Shown here piece after piece: positions 26,801 to 34,882 of a DNA stretch of 64,000 nucleotides (position 1 is the stretch's first letter; each line of letters starts with the position of its first letter). Source of the DNA: Paenibacillus whitsoniae (lineage in GTDB: Bacteria; Bacillota; Bacilli; Paenibacillales; NBRC-103111). The notes under the pieces were generated by a model. It was not told where the DNA came from. It saw nothing but the letters and a program-made list of their open reading frames with translations, and did not search any database. The stretch lies in assembly GCF_003955665.1 (NCBI RefSeq), contig NZ_RXHU01000015.1, positions 310,001 to 374,000 on the forward strand, in the 5' to 3' direction. A program made the position numbers and the translations under genes.

Positions 26801-29046
26801 GTTGCAGCCCTTAACGCTTGCAATTGCTTATCAAAATCCACTTCGGACGCCGTGTTCATCTGGCTCAACGTGTTGGTATAAACCGTTTGGAAAAGGCCCA
26901 GCGTAGCTTCCACGTATACTTGGTTAGGATCATAGGAAGCAATAATAGCTTGCACGGCGGAAGCACGGTCGCTGCTTACGATGATGTTTACATTTTTGAC
27001 CGAAACCGTCGTGCCGTCCGTAGCTGCAACGACAACGGTATAGTTTCCAGCCTCTGTAGGGTGCCAGGAAAGTGCGCCAGTCTGTGTATCGAGGGGAAGT
27101 CCCTTGGCATTATTCTGAAGTTCATACGTTATCACATCCGTGCTGCTTGCATCTGTAGCAGACAAATCCACGTTCACGAACGCGCCTACATAGGTATAAA
27201 TTTTTAAATCCGAGCTTCCGGATTTAAATACCGGCGGTGTCAGATTCGTACCTGCTGCTGCATCAACAAAGTCCAAATCGACCGTAATGCCAGGCGTTCC
27301 TTTTACCTTCATATAAACAATATTGTCAAACGTTCCTGAGAGGTACACATATTTCCACTCTCCCTTTGTATTCGGAAGCGTGAAGGTCGAACCAAACGCA
27401 TCCAATGTGGCGACCCCATTGGTTCGAATCTTGAATCCAAACGGGCCAGAACCCGCAGCCCCTGCAAAACTGAGGGCAGCTATTTGACTTCCTTCTTGCG
27501 TTGCATGAAATCGGATGAAGCCGGTATCTCCCTCTTGCATAGTAGCCGTATTGCTGTCAAGCTTCGTGAACCGGTCTTCCAATTGCAGGATTTTGCCGCT
27601 TGTTTTATCCTGAGGAATAAACTTTGCTGCATCAGCCTCGGCCTCCGCTGGCAAATAGAGCCAGAAGTCATTGCCTGCATCCTTGTTGGCCCACATACCG
27701 GGCGTTGACGGCTGCTTCTTGGTGAAGGCTTCATAATAATAGGGAGCAAGCTGGGACACATCTTGATGTTTGACATACGTATAGTAGGAATAAAAATCCC
27801 AAAAGTTAGCCGTGTCAAACCTGCCTCTGTACCCCGGTGAAACAAAATTATAAGTGTCTCTGATATATCCGCCCATGCCAACGTTATCAGGATCGCCACC
27901 GGTGATTGCGTAAGCCTGTGGTGTCCATGGCGTGTCATAACCGAGCATAAACTGCCAGAAATAGTTGGCTGCCGCTAACAGTCGATGATTCAGAAACTCC
28001 ATGATATCTACGGCATTGTCCGCTGTAGACGGGGTTCCGGCTACCGGGTCGATACGGGTACCCTGGGCATGGATCAGACGGGTTATGATCGCCGCATTGG
28101 TTAAGTCACCGCCGCCGTGGGCTTGGTCTCTGCCCATCTCCATATGCTGGACGTGGGGTTCTACCGGCGTTCCCTCTCCGACTTTGGTTCCCGGTTTTTC
28201 CTCCTCCGTTACCCACCGGAACAACGCCTTAATGGCTCCGTTAAAGCCTTGATCTTTAGCAGTACGGTTAACGGTAAACCATTCCACGGACTCGTTATAT
28301 CTGTCCCTGTTGCCAGTGAAAATATAACCGGCCATAGCGCCCAGGATCGGATAATTATGCTGGTTCATAAAATGATTTTGATCATGCAGCAAGGTTTCCG
28401 TGACCGGAATGATCAGATGATTGGTAAAATCAGCTGTATCTTGATCCGTCCAAGCCAGTGATGCTGTTTGAGTGCTCGTATATCTTAAAATCTCCGCCGC
28501 CATAACCATTCGGTTAAGAGGAACGCCCGCATGAATATGCGCATCAGTATAGTACGCATATTTCGCAGGGTCCATCTTCTCCCAAACACGGATGATCATC
28601 ATCGCATTGGCACGGTATACATCGTCACCGGTCAAATAATACATGACCGCCTGGGCATAGGCCTTTACGGCATCAGCAATAAACCTTCCTTCAATCCCCT
28701 GACTGTTAAAATAATCGGCGCTTGGTGTCTTGCCATCACTGCTGTTGCTGGAGGAGATCGTCCTTGAAGCTTCAGGTGCTGGAAGCAGCATCGTATTAAA
28801 ATAGTACGTCCAAGGCTGCGCTCCCGCCCTTATTTTCGACCTAAGGTTCTCCAGGAGCTCCTTCGTGAGTCCTACACCAGGATGGATAAAGCCTTCCTCA
28901 TCGGTTACCTGCGTAATCGCCGGCAAATAATCTGTAAAGACCGAAGCTGGTTCAGCCTTAACGGTAACCGGTAAAGCGGATAAACAAATCTGTGCGATCA
29001 TGAGGATGGTTGCAAGAACAGTTAACACTTTTCCCTTTTTTTGCAT
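23818..29046 (-). CDS. Secreted giant polysaccharide lyase-like protein with discoidin and FIMAH domains
   Basis: A 1742-residue exported protein. ATG at 29046 is chosen because GAAGGGAGA lies just upstream and gives a clean signal peptide ending near VKAEPA; a start 17 codons earlier is possible. Residues about 60-480 look like an alginate-lyase-type alpha/alpha toroid, with HIHAGVPLNRMVMAAEIL and DQNHFMNQHNYPILGAMAG as the candidate catalytic region and HGGGDLTNAA further on. Then come an Ig/cadherin-like domain (about 615-695), three F5/8 discoidin-type domains (about 759-912, 1015-1159, 1302-1437), a FIVAR-like helical segment (about 1440-1500), beta-sandwich domains with the OmpL47-type pattern DKTAPTITVTG, and a C-terminal FIMAH-type helical domain (about 1680-1741). 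Substrate is not readable; a pectic or alginate-like uronan is plausible. It lies 62 bases after the GH28-like gene. Confidence 0.82.
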   Translation of the reverse strand: MQKKGKVLTVLATILMIAQICLSALPVTVKAEPASVFTDYLPAITQVTDEEGFIHPGVGLTKELLENLRSKIRAGAQPWTYYFNTMLLPAPEASRTISSSNSSDGKTPSADYFNSQGIEGRFIADAVKAYAQAVMYYLTGDDVYRANAMMIIRVWEKMDPAKYAYYTDAHIHAGVPLNRMVMAAEILRYTSTQTASLAWTDQDTADFTNHLIIPVTETLLHDQNHFMNQHNYPILGAMAGYIFTGNRDRYNESVEWFTVNRTAKDQGFNGAIKALFRWVTEEEKPGTKVGEGTPVEPHVQHMEMGRDQAHGGGDLTNAAIITRLIHAQGTRIDPVAGTPSTADNAVDIMEFLNHRLLAAANYFWQFMLGYDTPWTPQAYAITGGDPDNVGMGGYIRDTYNFVSPGYRGRFDTANFWDFYSYYTYVKHQDVSQLAPYYYEAFTKKQPSTPGMWANKDAGNDFWLYLPAEAEADAAKFIPQDKTSGKILQLEDRFTKLDSNTATMQEGDTGFIRFHATQEGSQIAALSFAGAAGSGPFGFKIRTNGVATLDAFGSTFTLPNTKGEWKYVYLSGTFDNIVYMKVKGTPGITVDLDFVDAAAGTNLTPPVFKSGSSDLKIYTYVGAFVNVDLSATDASSTDVITYELQNNAKGLPLDTQTGALSWHPTEAGNYTVVVAATDGTTVSVKNVNIIVSSDRASAVQAIIASYDPNQVYVEATLGLFQTVYTNTLSQMNTASEVDFDKQLQALRAATEGLTLVTPLTNYGMRWSKVVAWSSWGSLASNMDDGTNLTGSGYGLALGSAPHLYHLLDFGPDYKVSATKFGFLTNIFVDRLANSTVYGSNDKLNWTRLTPGVTQYTQAYQTLDVDPARQNEKYRYIKLEMIQPLPAVLYGEVVNLLEMTDFDVYGTRYEIGNKLDTVSISSDQSINGKISAGDTAKVTIKAKEPIQNVKVSIQGIDATVTTTDNINWTAVATMAGNVPAGYLHFSVDYQKNDGTNGDTTFGSTDGSELFITSPKYINVPMLAKVTASDKQWPGNGLSADQVGSLLFDGSTSSFGDLNTASGSYYTIDFGEGVTVKLDEAVLMPRASFPARLNGMVIQGSNDNVNWTNITTGVKGALANTWYVMDNDQIVDHNAYRYLRLYNSSAWSGDVAEVEFYGDYTASAAMVASKITSIPTQAMYAASIAMPKIPAGYTLSIKSTSPPGIIGTDGTITQPDYDTLVNVVFTVTKLADGTTADTRSISTVVTGYLLPPDGYTKGSYYLYQNEVNRIKTALNQPGADKPSLFKQLVQAQGLLVSIKDIYKKINITSSMAMASSISWDGTANAAANGWRAFDGDTTTSPDTKTSAGWAQADLGAGNAKVIGEIKFIPRPNQISRMNGALIQGSNDGTNFVTLYTINNITELKWYSQVINNSTAYRYLRYYTPSGSANVGELEFYEKIVDRTLLTLLLDKAAAISANQYTSHSVAVLQNTVTSATSVSNKPDATQTEVDAASESLKSALEGLQYLPTASVNPAAPNGLNGWYTVPVTVTLSAYGNMEYTLNGENTWHSYASPITLDQDGVHTLNYRLTNTTDVQSVTVKIDKTAPTITVTGLVYGTYTDSMDVTPILTLSDNFSGVDGSKTMVTLSTYGEQQAVQQGAAIPLYTLPLGSHTLIVTASDLAGNTDIQTITFQTTTSIESLQALVTRFKTGGWIDNAGIANSLQSKLTANKLADFVNEVQAQSGKHISAQAAGYLLRDARYLLSNR

Positions 29047-29108
29047 GTGCAATCTCCCTTCGTTTGGTGAGCCTTTCCACTTCGAAAGTCTGATCATCGG
29101 TCGACAGT

Positions 29109-30554
29109 TTATGATTCCTGGCGAAACTGGATGCCTTGCGCATGTTCATTGATGTCAAAGTTCCCTTGTTCTGCATCTAAAATCAATTCGCCGTTTATAC
29201 GCAGATTGATGAAGGTGATCCCGACGATGGATCGTTCCTGGTTAAATCCGTATATGCGATTTTTATTTTCATTTTTACCGTTATACGTCACGTTCCGAAA
29301 TGTAACATGCTCAACCCGCTTACCCGGCACAGGATTGTATTTCTCGTTCCATACCACCCGGATGTCTACCAGCTGGCCCAATTCAAAATTCTCCACGCGG
29401 ATATCCTCATAACGAACGTTCCTCACGGTGTTATTATCGCCGACGTTAATATTCATCGCCCCCCAATAATTGGGCTGAGGCTCATGGTGCTCCAAAATAT
29501 CGATATTGGAGAAATGGATGCTCTGAATCAGGTCGCCTCCCCGACGATAGTCTCCGTGCCCCCCTACATTAAGCGCATGGGCTACATCGGCCCAAAGAAC
29601 AGAGTCTCGAACGCTTACGAAGCCCGTATCTCCTCGGTAGTCCCAGCGGCTTCCGTAAATAGCAATGCAATCATCGGACGTTCGTAGAAATACATCCTCG
29701 ATCTCGATATGCGAGCTAGCCATCATGTCAATGCCGTCGGACCAGCCACGCGTGCTGAAGGATTTGAAGTTGCGGATCCGGATATGTTCGGACTTGCCAA
29801 TGTAAATACTGTAATGCGGCGGATCGAGCAGCACGATTCCTTCCACCGAAATATGGTGCGAGAAGAGGATCCGGACGCCTCGGAAAGCCGAGAACCGGTG
29901 GAAGTCGGATAAGTACAGTATCCCTCTTCCGCGAATCGTGACATCCTGCACATGATCACAAACGAGTGAACCTACAACAATGGCGCCACCGGCGATATAG
30001 ACGGTTTTCCCCGACGGAATGCGAAAGATCGTCTCTTCCAAATAATGCATGCCCGGCCCAAAATAAATCACTTCCGGCGCCGCGCCACCAGGCTGCAGCG
30101 GACTGTTCGCCAAACGATCGATATCCTCCATGCGATGGATGGCAGGCTTCAGAAACAGCACATTCGAAGCGTCAGGTTCCGGCGAATCCTCCTCCAGAGG
30201 ATTGGCAAAGAGATGAAGATTGCCAAACCGATCTCCGTTCACTTCTAATGACAGTTTGCATGGTTCATTCAGACGGAAGGTAACCGCCGCTCCATCCACC
30301 TCGTATGGAATTTGCTTCGAGAGCGGGCGAATGACCGCTTGATGAACGGAGCCCTTTCGGCTCACGACCCTAACCTCCACCGTTCCTTCCATGTCAAAAT
30401 AAGCCATTGAAGCCTGTCTGACATTGTGCATGTCCACCTTCGCTTCATATACGAAGAGCGGCTGCCAGTTCTCCCCAGGAATTCGGACGCTAACATCGAA
30501 ATCGTCTTGTCCCACCGCCCCTTCGGGAGCCTGCCAAAGCTTTATGAGGCTCAT
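29109..30554 (-). CDS. GH28-like parallel beta-helix glycosidase (polygalacturonase family)
   Basis: A 481-residue protein. ATG at 30554 is chosen because AAGGGGG precedes it at a good distance; the longer frame from 30701 would run through the promoter. An N-terminal beta-sandwich (about residues 1-130) is followed by a right-handed beta-helix. GH28-type motifs are present: WSDGIDMMAS (like NTDGxD), RTSDDCIAI (the DD pair) and NVGGHGDYRRGG (GHG). The last RIK-type motif is not obvious, so the exact family (GH28 or a related helix family) is slightly uncertain. There is no signal peptide, so it should act on imported galacturonate-type oligosaccharides. It has its own promoter with a block shared with the 38421 permease operon, and the secreted lyase-like gene follows 62 bases on. 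Confidence 0.8.
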   Translation of the reverse strand: MSLIKLWQAPEGAVGQDDFDVSVRIPGENWQPLFVYEAKVDMHNVRQASMAYFDMEGTVEVRVVSRKGSVHQAVIRPLSKQIPYEVDGAAVTFRLNEPCKLSLEVNGDRFGNLHLFANPLEEDSPEPDASNVLFLKPAIHRMEDIDRLANSPLQPGGAAPEVIYFGPGMHYLEETIFRIPSGKTVYIAGGAIVVGSLVCDHVQDVTIRGRGILYLSDFHRFSAFRGVRILFSHHISVEGIVLLDPPHYSIYIGKSEHIRIRNFKSFSTRGWSDGIDMMASSHIEIEDVFLRTSDDCIAIYGSRWDYRGDTGFVSVRDSVLWADVAHALNVGGHGDYRRGGDLIQSIHFSNIDILEHHEPQPNYWGAMNINVGDNNTVRNVRYEDIRVENFELGQLVDIRVVWNEKYNPVPGKRVEHVTFRNVTYNGKNENKNRIYGFNQERSIVGITFINLRINGELILDAEQGNFDINEHAQGIQFRQES

Positions 30555-30581
30555 TGTTATATTCCCCCTTTGCATACAACT

Positions 30582-30633
30582 ACTATCGCAAAGCAGCGGG
30601 GGATTGAATAGTTTAAAAAACGGCAAATTCAAC
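30582..30633 (-). promoter_or_regulatory. Promoter block of the GH28-like gene (twin of the block at 38461-38512)
   Basis: On the minus strand: -35 TTGAAT (30627-30632), 16-base spacer, -10 TATTCA (30605-30610), then 12 bases later TTTGCGATAGT. The same arrangement, TTGATT-16-TATTCT and TTTGCGATAGT at equal spacing, precedes the permease operon. Shared tracts are GTTGA-TTTG, TTAAACTATTC and TTTGCGATAGTA. Confidence 0.7.
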
Positions 30634-30684
30634 AATATGAAGCTTATGTACAACTTTAAAACCTTCAAAATGTTTAATTTTTGA

Positions 30685-32319
30685 CTACTTCCCGCCGGCA
30701 TCCAGATAAGCTTGCACCTGTCTAACGACCTCTTGCCGAATCGTGTCCAAACCTAAGGCGCGCCACTTCTTGTTTTGTTCCCGCGCATAATCCTTCCACT
30801 CCTTGACCATGCCGGTCATAAGCAAATCGGATGCTTGCAGCATCAAGGGTTTGACCTTGGCGATTTCAGTCGCGACAGACGCGGAATTAAAAATAAATCC
30901 CGATAACGGAAGCTGATAATAGCTGCCATTGTCCCTTGCCCATTTCATGTAAGCCAGCGTCTTCGGATCGTTATCCGTTAGGATGCGCGACATGGTTGAA
31001 TGATTGGTCAGTTCATAGCCCGGAAAGCGGTAATTGGGTGAATCGGCAGTCAGCTTATAGCCGGCCTCTCCATCCTTAACCCAATGCTCGCCTTCAATCC
31101 CAAGCTCGAACAAATCGTGATTCTCTTGACGGCTAAACAGCCAGTCCAGAAACTTCATCGTACGATCCGTATTTTTAGATGTCACAGGTATAACCAGACT
31201 GTTATTGGCCCAAAACGTAGTTCCGATTGACGCTGACTGCATATCGCGTTGAGCCTGACTGCCAAGAAGGAACGGCTCGTAATCCGCATGAGCGTCAACC
31301 CGCTGCAAATCTTGCCTAAGTCTGGCAATCCCGGATAGGGTCGTGTCGGCTTGTGAAGCAGCCTTTCTTATGTCTAGAGCAATTTCCGCTTCTGACGATA
31401 GTGGATTCAGATTGTTGTATTTTCGAAATTGAACCCGGGTCCCAAAATGTCCGTAAATGGCATCATGGGAGTTAAAAGGAGCTGGAAAGTCAGCAAATTC
31501 CGAGTCAGGGTCGCCGATGGTTGCAGCATCAATGACTTTCTTGCCATCCTTGGACAACGCCACACTAAATGGAATGCCGCCCGTAAACGAATCCGACATC
31601 ATCGGAGCCAATCGAATGTCATTGTGTCCTTTGGCATCAGGCAATCCTAATCGGAAAATGCCCCTGCTGCCGATCGTTGCCGGAATGTCATCCGGATATT
31701 GCTGAAGGACTTTATCGTAAAAAGCCGTCAAGTCATCCATCGTTTCGAGCGGTTTCATGCCTAACGACTCCCGGATATCCTTGCGGATCGCAATTACCGG
31801 CGGGTCGTAATAGGCATCGAACAAAGGAATGGTATAGATATGACCGTTGATTTTATTGGAATCCAGCATTTCCTTCGGAAATGCTTTTTTTAGACCCGGA
31901 TAATGATCGTTGTTAAAGTACTTATCCAGCTGTTGGTAATAGCCCATGCTCACATTATTGAATAAATGTTTGGTCCAAGGTGCATCGAACATCAGATCGA
32001 CGGGCTCCCCGGTGGACATTCTTAACATCATTTTTTGTTCATTCTCCATGTAGGGACTAAACTCGAATTGAAGCGCGGTGTTCAAAGTGTCATGCGTCAT
32101 TTGGTCAAACTTTTGCAATATCCTGTCCATGTCCATAGGTCTTTCTCCAAACAGCATCACTTTTAATTTGACGGGATCGGGAATCTCCGCCGCCATAGAT
32201 GGGGTTCCTGGCAAACTTGATCCACGGTTTGGGCTAATCGCATTTTCCCGACAAGCGGACAGGAACAAAGTCATGCCCAGGACGATAGCCAGGCAAGTAC
32301 CTCGTGTGAATCTTTTCAT
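30685..32319 (-). CDS. Second sugar ABC transporter binding lipoprotein (LplA-type, no own permeases)
   Basis: A 544-residue lipoprotein with lipobox LFLSAC (Cys at about residue 23). ATG at 32319 is chosen for its GGGGGAG ribosome site; an in-frame start 17 codons earlier would nearly abut the AraC gene. It is a clear paralogue of the binding protein at 34883-36496: both have DTLNT, YFNN(D/P)xYPGL(K/Q)KAF and IxGxxYxIP at matching positions. It follows the membrane AraC gene by 47 bases and has no permease genes of its own, so it probably feeds the permease pair at 36551-38421 or acts as a sensor partner for the AraC protein. The promoter of the GH28-like gene lies just after its stop. Confidence 0.92.
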   Translation of the reverse strand: MKRFTRGTCLAIVLGMTLFLSACRENAISPNRGSSLPGTPSMAAEIPDPVKLKVMLFGERPMDMDRILQKFDQMTHDTLNTALQFEFSPYMENEQKMMLRMSTGEPVDLMFDAPWTKHLFNNVSMGYYQQLDKYFNNDHYPGLKKAFPKEMLDSNKINGHIYTIPLFDAYYDPPVIAIRKDIRESLGMKPLETMDDLTAFYDKVLQQYPDDIPATIGSRGIFRLGLPDAKGHNDIRLAPMMSDSFTGGIPFSVALSKDGKKVIDAATIGDPDSEFADFPAPFNSHDAIYGHFGTRVQFRKYNNLNPLSSEAEIALDIRKAASQADTTLSGIARLRQDLQRVDAHADYEPFLLGSQAQRDMQSASIGTTFWANNSLVIPVTSKNTDRTMKFLDWLFSRQENHDLFELGIEGEHWVKDGEAGYKLTADSPNYRFPGYELTNHSTMSRILTDNDPKTLAYMKWARDNGSYYQLPLSGFIFNSASVATEIAKVKPLMLQASDLLMTGMVKEWKDYAREQNKKWRALGLDTIRQEVVRQVQAYLDAGGK

Positions 32320-32366
32320 ATGTCTCCCCCTGTCATTTGCAAACTTTTCGCTGATTGACCTTGACT

Positions 32367-34715
32367 TCACTCCAGCAATAAGGTTTCCAGCTTATGTTCC
32401 CTACGGTAATGGTCAGGCGTCATGCCCACATGCTTTTTGAATAACACATAGAAATAGTTTGTATTCTCAAAGCCTACGTTTTCGCCGATCTTCCTTGCGG
32501 GGTCATCTGTAATTACCAATAGCTCCTTGGCTTTCTCCAAGCGGAGTGCCGTAAGATATTCGGATACGGAAAGACTCATTTCCTCTTTGAATAATCGTCT
32601 CATGTAATTGGTGGACAGCCCCACGAATTGAGACATCCGATCAACCGAGAGATTATAATCCAAATAGTTCTCCTTCATGTACTCCACCATGGCGGCAACG
32701 GTTTTACTATTTTTCGATTTGAATTCCTGATCACGAAGCTTAACGATCATTTGACATAGATTTATGTACCATACTTCCATCTGTTCCAATGTGTCCAGGC
32801 GCAATAATTCTTGCTGGCACGTATGAATCTCGAGGCTATTGTCCGGCTGCTCAAAGCTTGACATGCTCTTGGCTACGCGGATTGTCATAATCAGCAGCTG
32901 GATGAGGGAATGGATAATCACGTCATAGGTGAATGCCATCATCTCAGCAAAAAATTCAGAGGTGTATTCCTTAAGGGTCTCCATATCCCCAGCTTTAAGG
33001 CTGGTCATGATTTGCTTCTCCAACGAATCCGGATACTCATACTCTCTGGATTCCACCGCGATCAGATCATCGAATGACAAGATGCTGTTTGTCCCAAAGA
33101 TTAAACGGTATAGGACAGTTTGATAAGCACTATCCCTGGAATCACGCAATTGCTCCATGCTGTGCGCTACGGGCCCAATCCCTATCGTAACCGTCATTTT
33201 CAAAAAACTTCTTATGTTGGATTGTATGTCGGCAAATAGGCTCCTCAAAACACCTGTATGCGCTTCCACATTGTCGCTGTCGCTGCCAAGATTGAATACG
33301 AAATCGATCGAGTCGTATCCATTCTCAATAATTTCCAATTTAAAGGTGTTGCCGACGATCTCTTGACTGATATTCTGAATGGCGAATTTGAATAGCGATA
33401 GATCAACCATATCATATTTCCTCGAAACATCATGAAACCCGTCGATTTTAAGCACACAAACCACAAACTGATCCCCTGCCGAACCAATCTGCAACTTCTC
33501 CATCGCTCTTTTCACTTCCTGGTTATGATTCACGATGCCATTAAGGACCGATCGAAGAAGACTTTGTCTGCGCGCGGGTACCGACTGATTGAAATCCGTT
33601 TGCAAGGTCTCCACTTTTCCTTCCAATAACGAGAAAGACTTGTTAATCAAATCATATTCGTTCAAGCTAGCTTTCTCTTTCGTCTCGGTTGTTGCTTTAA
33701 TTCTAATCAGGAGTTTAGAGATCGGGATATAAATGATTCTTGTAAAAAGAGCTGATGTAATTGAAATTAACAGAATACAAACCAAAGTTAGCGCTAATAT
33801 GAAGTTCTGCAGCGTATGAACTTTCCCTAACATTTCATTTTTTTCTGAGAATACAACGAAATTCCAGCCTAGATTATCCGACTTCACATAAGAAACGCGA
33901 TATGATTTTCCTTGGATCGTTTCATCCATCTCTCCTCGTATATTGTTGGAACGAACAATCGTGGAGAGGATTCCTTGAGTTGAGGCGTCACCAGAAGACC
34001 AACCCGTCGGCTCAGAAATGATGTGACCTTGATAGTTAATGATCATCATCTTGTTCAGTCTTGCATCGTTGCCTTTCAAAATTAGCGACTGAAGCACCTT
34101 TTGATCTAAGTTTAAGACCATGCTGTTCTGTGCTTTTCCTGGTTCAATTCTTGTATAAATAATTGAAATGTAGTCCTGCTTGGTCAACTTGTTCGAATCC
34201 TTTGAAAAGGATAAGGTTGCCGTTCGCGGAATAAATAATCCGTTCCTTGTTATATCCCCCACCTTCAGTAAATCGGTCATCCCCTTATCATAAAAATCAT
34301 CAATCGTGCTAAATGCTTTGGCCGAATTGAAGACTACGCCGGCATGATAGTTGTAAACATAAATCGAAGATACTAATGGATTGGTATTTCTAAATCCCCC
34401 TAGCTGGCTGTTAATGTCGTAGATTTCATTGGTACTAAAGGAGGTCCCGTTCAACGCTTTAGCGATATATTCATTATTCAGATAAAGCTGAGAGTAATAG
34501 TTGTAGGTAAAGGAAAGCAGAATATCCGCCGTATTATACGTTTGATTCATCATTCTCGTTGAGGTTTCCACAATTTCCTCTGTCATATTCGATGAGACTC
34601 TTTTAAGCACCAAATAGGAAAAGCAGCTTATAAATAAGAAGCCGATCAACACATACGAAAGGATGATTTTAAACAACATATTTTTTTTCCGAAACACAGT
34701 CATGACATTTCTCAT
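32367..34715 (-). CDS. Membrane-bound AraC family regulator with extracellular sensor
   Basis: A 782-residue regulator. ATG at 34715 is chosen because AGGTGG is well spaced from it and too close to the in-frame GTG at 34721. Helix one is about residues 15-37 (IILSYVLIGFLFISCFSYLVL) and helix two about 300-322 (FILALTLVCILLISITSALF), enclosing an extracellular Cache-like sensor. A long linker with GGDEF-like-fold character lies between the membrane and the C-terminal AraC domain (LSVDRMSQFVGLSTNYMRRLF and ARKIGENVGFENTNYFYVLF). It is followed by the second binding-protein gene and probably controls the twin promoters before the GH28-like and permease genes; that link is inference. Confidence 0.9.
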   Translation of the reverse strand: MRNVMTVFRKKNMLFKIILSYVLIGFLFISCFSYLVLKRVSSNMTEEIVETSTRMMNQTYNTADILLSFTYNYYSQLYLNNEYIAKALNGTSFSTNEIYDINSQLGGFRNTNPLVSSIYVYNYHAGVVFNSAKAFSTIDDFYDKGMTDLLKVGDITRNGLFIPRTATLSFSKDSNKLTKQDYISIIYTRIEPGKAQNSMVLNLDQKVLQSLILKGNDARLNKMMIINYQGHIISEPTGWSSGDASTQGILSTIVRSNNIRGEMDETIQGKSYRVSYVKSDNLGWNFVVFSEKNEMLGKVHTLQNFILALTLVCILLISITSALFTRIIYIPISKLLIRIKATTETKEKASLNEYDLINKSFSLLEGKVETLQTDFNQSVPARRQSLLRSVLNGIVNHNQEVKRAMEKLQIGSAGDQFVVCVLKIDGFHDVSRKYDMVDLSLFKFAIQNISQEIVGNTFKLEIIENGYDSIDFVFNLGSDSDNVEAHTGVLRSLFADIQSNIRSFLKMTVTIGIGPVAHSMEQLRDSRDSAYQTVLYRLIFGTNSILSFDDLIAVESREYEYPDSLEKQIMTSLKAGDMETLKEYTSEFFAEMMAFTYDVIIHSLIQLLIMTIRVAKSMSSFEQPDNSLEIHTCQQELLRLDTLEQMEVWYINLCQMIVKLRDQEFKSKNSKTVAAMVEYMKENYLDYNLSVDRMSQFVGLSTNYMRRLFKEEMSLSVSEYLTALRLEKAKELLVITDDPARKIGENVGFENTNYFYVLFKKHVGMTPDHYRREHKLETLLLE

Positions 34716-34753
34716 GTTCACGCCACCTAACAGATGAATTCATTTGTATTGTT

Positions 34754-34782
34754 ATTATATCCTCAAACATCATCTTCGTGGA
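34754..34782 (-). promoter_or_regulatory. Candidate promoter of the AraC/second binding-protein unit
   Basis: A consensus -10 TATAAT (34754-34759, minus strand) lies about 40 bases before the AraC start; the -35 at 17-base spacing (TCCACG) is poor. Confidence 0.4.
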
Positions 34783-34835
34783 GTAAGATCGCTGTTTGAA
34801 TATCAACAAACTGTTTAAATTCGATTGAAGGCCAA

Positions 34836-34874
34836 CAAAAAATGCCTGCATAGACCTAAGTCTACACAGGCATT
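34836..34874 (-). terminator. Terminator after the first LplA-type gene of region 5
   Basis: AATGCCTG-GTAGAC pairs with GTCTA-CAGGCATT around a short loop, followed on the minus strand by TTTTTGTTGG. It starts nine bases after the stop at 34883 and separates the transporter operon from the AraC gene. Confidence 0.9.
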
Positions 34875-34882
34875 GCCTTCAT

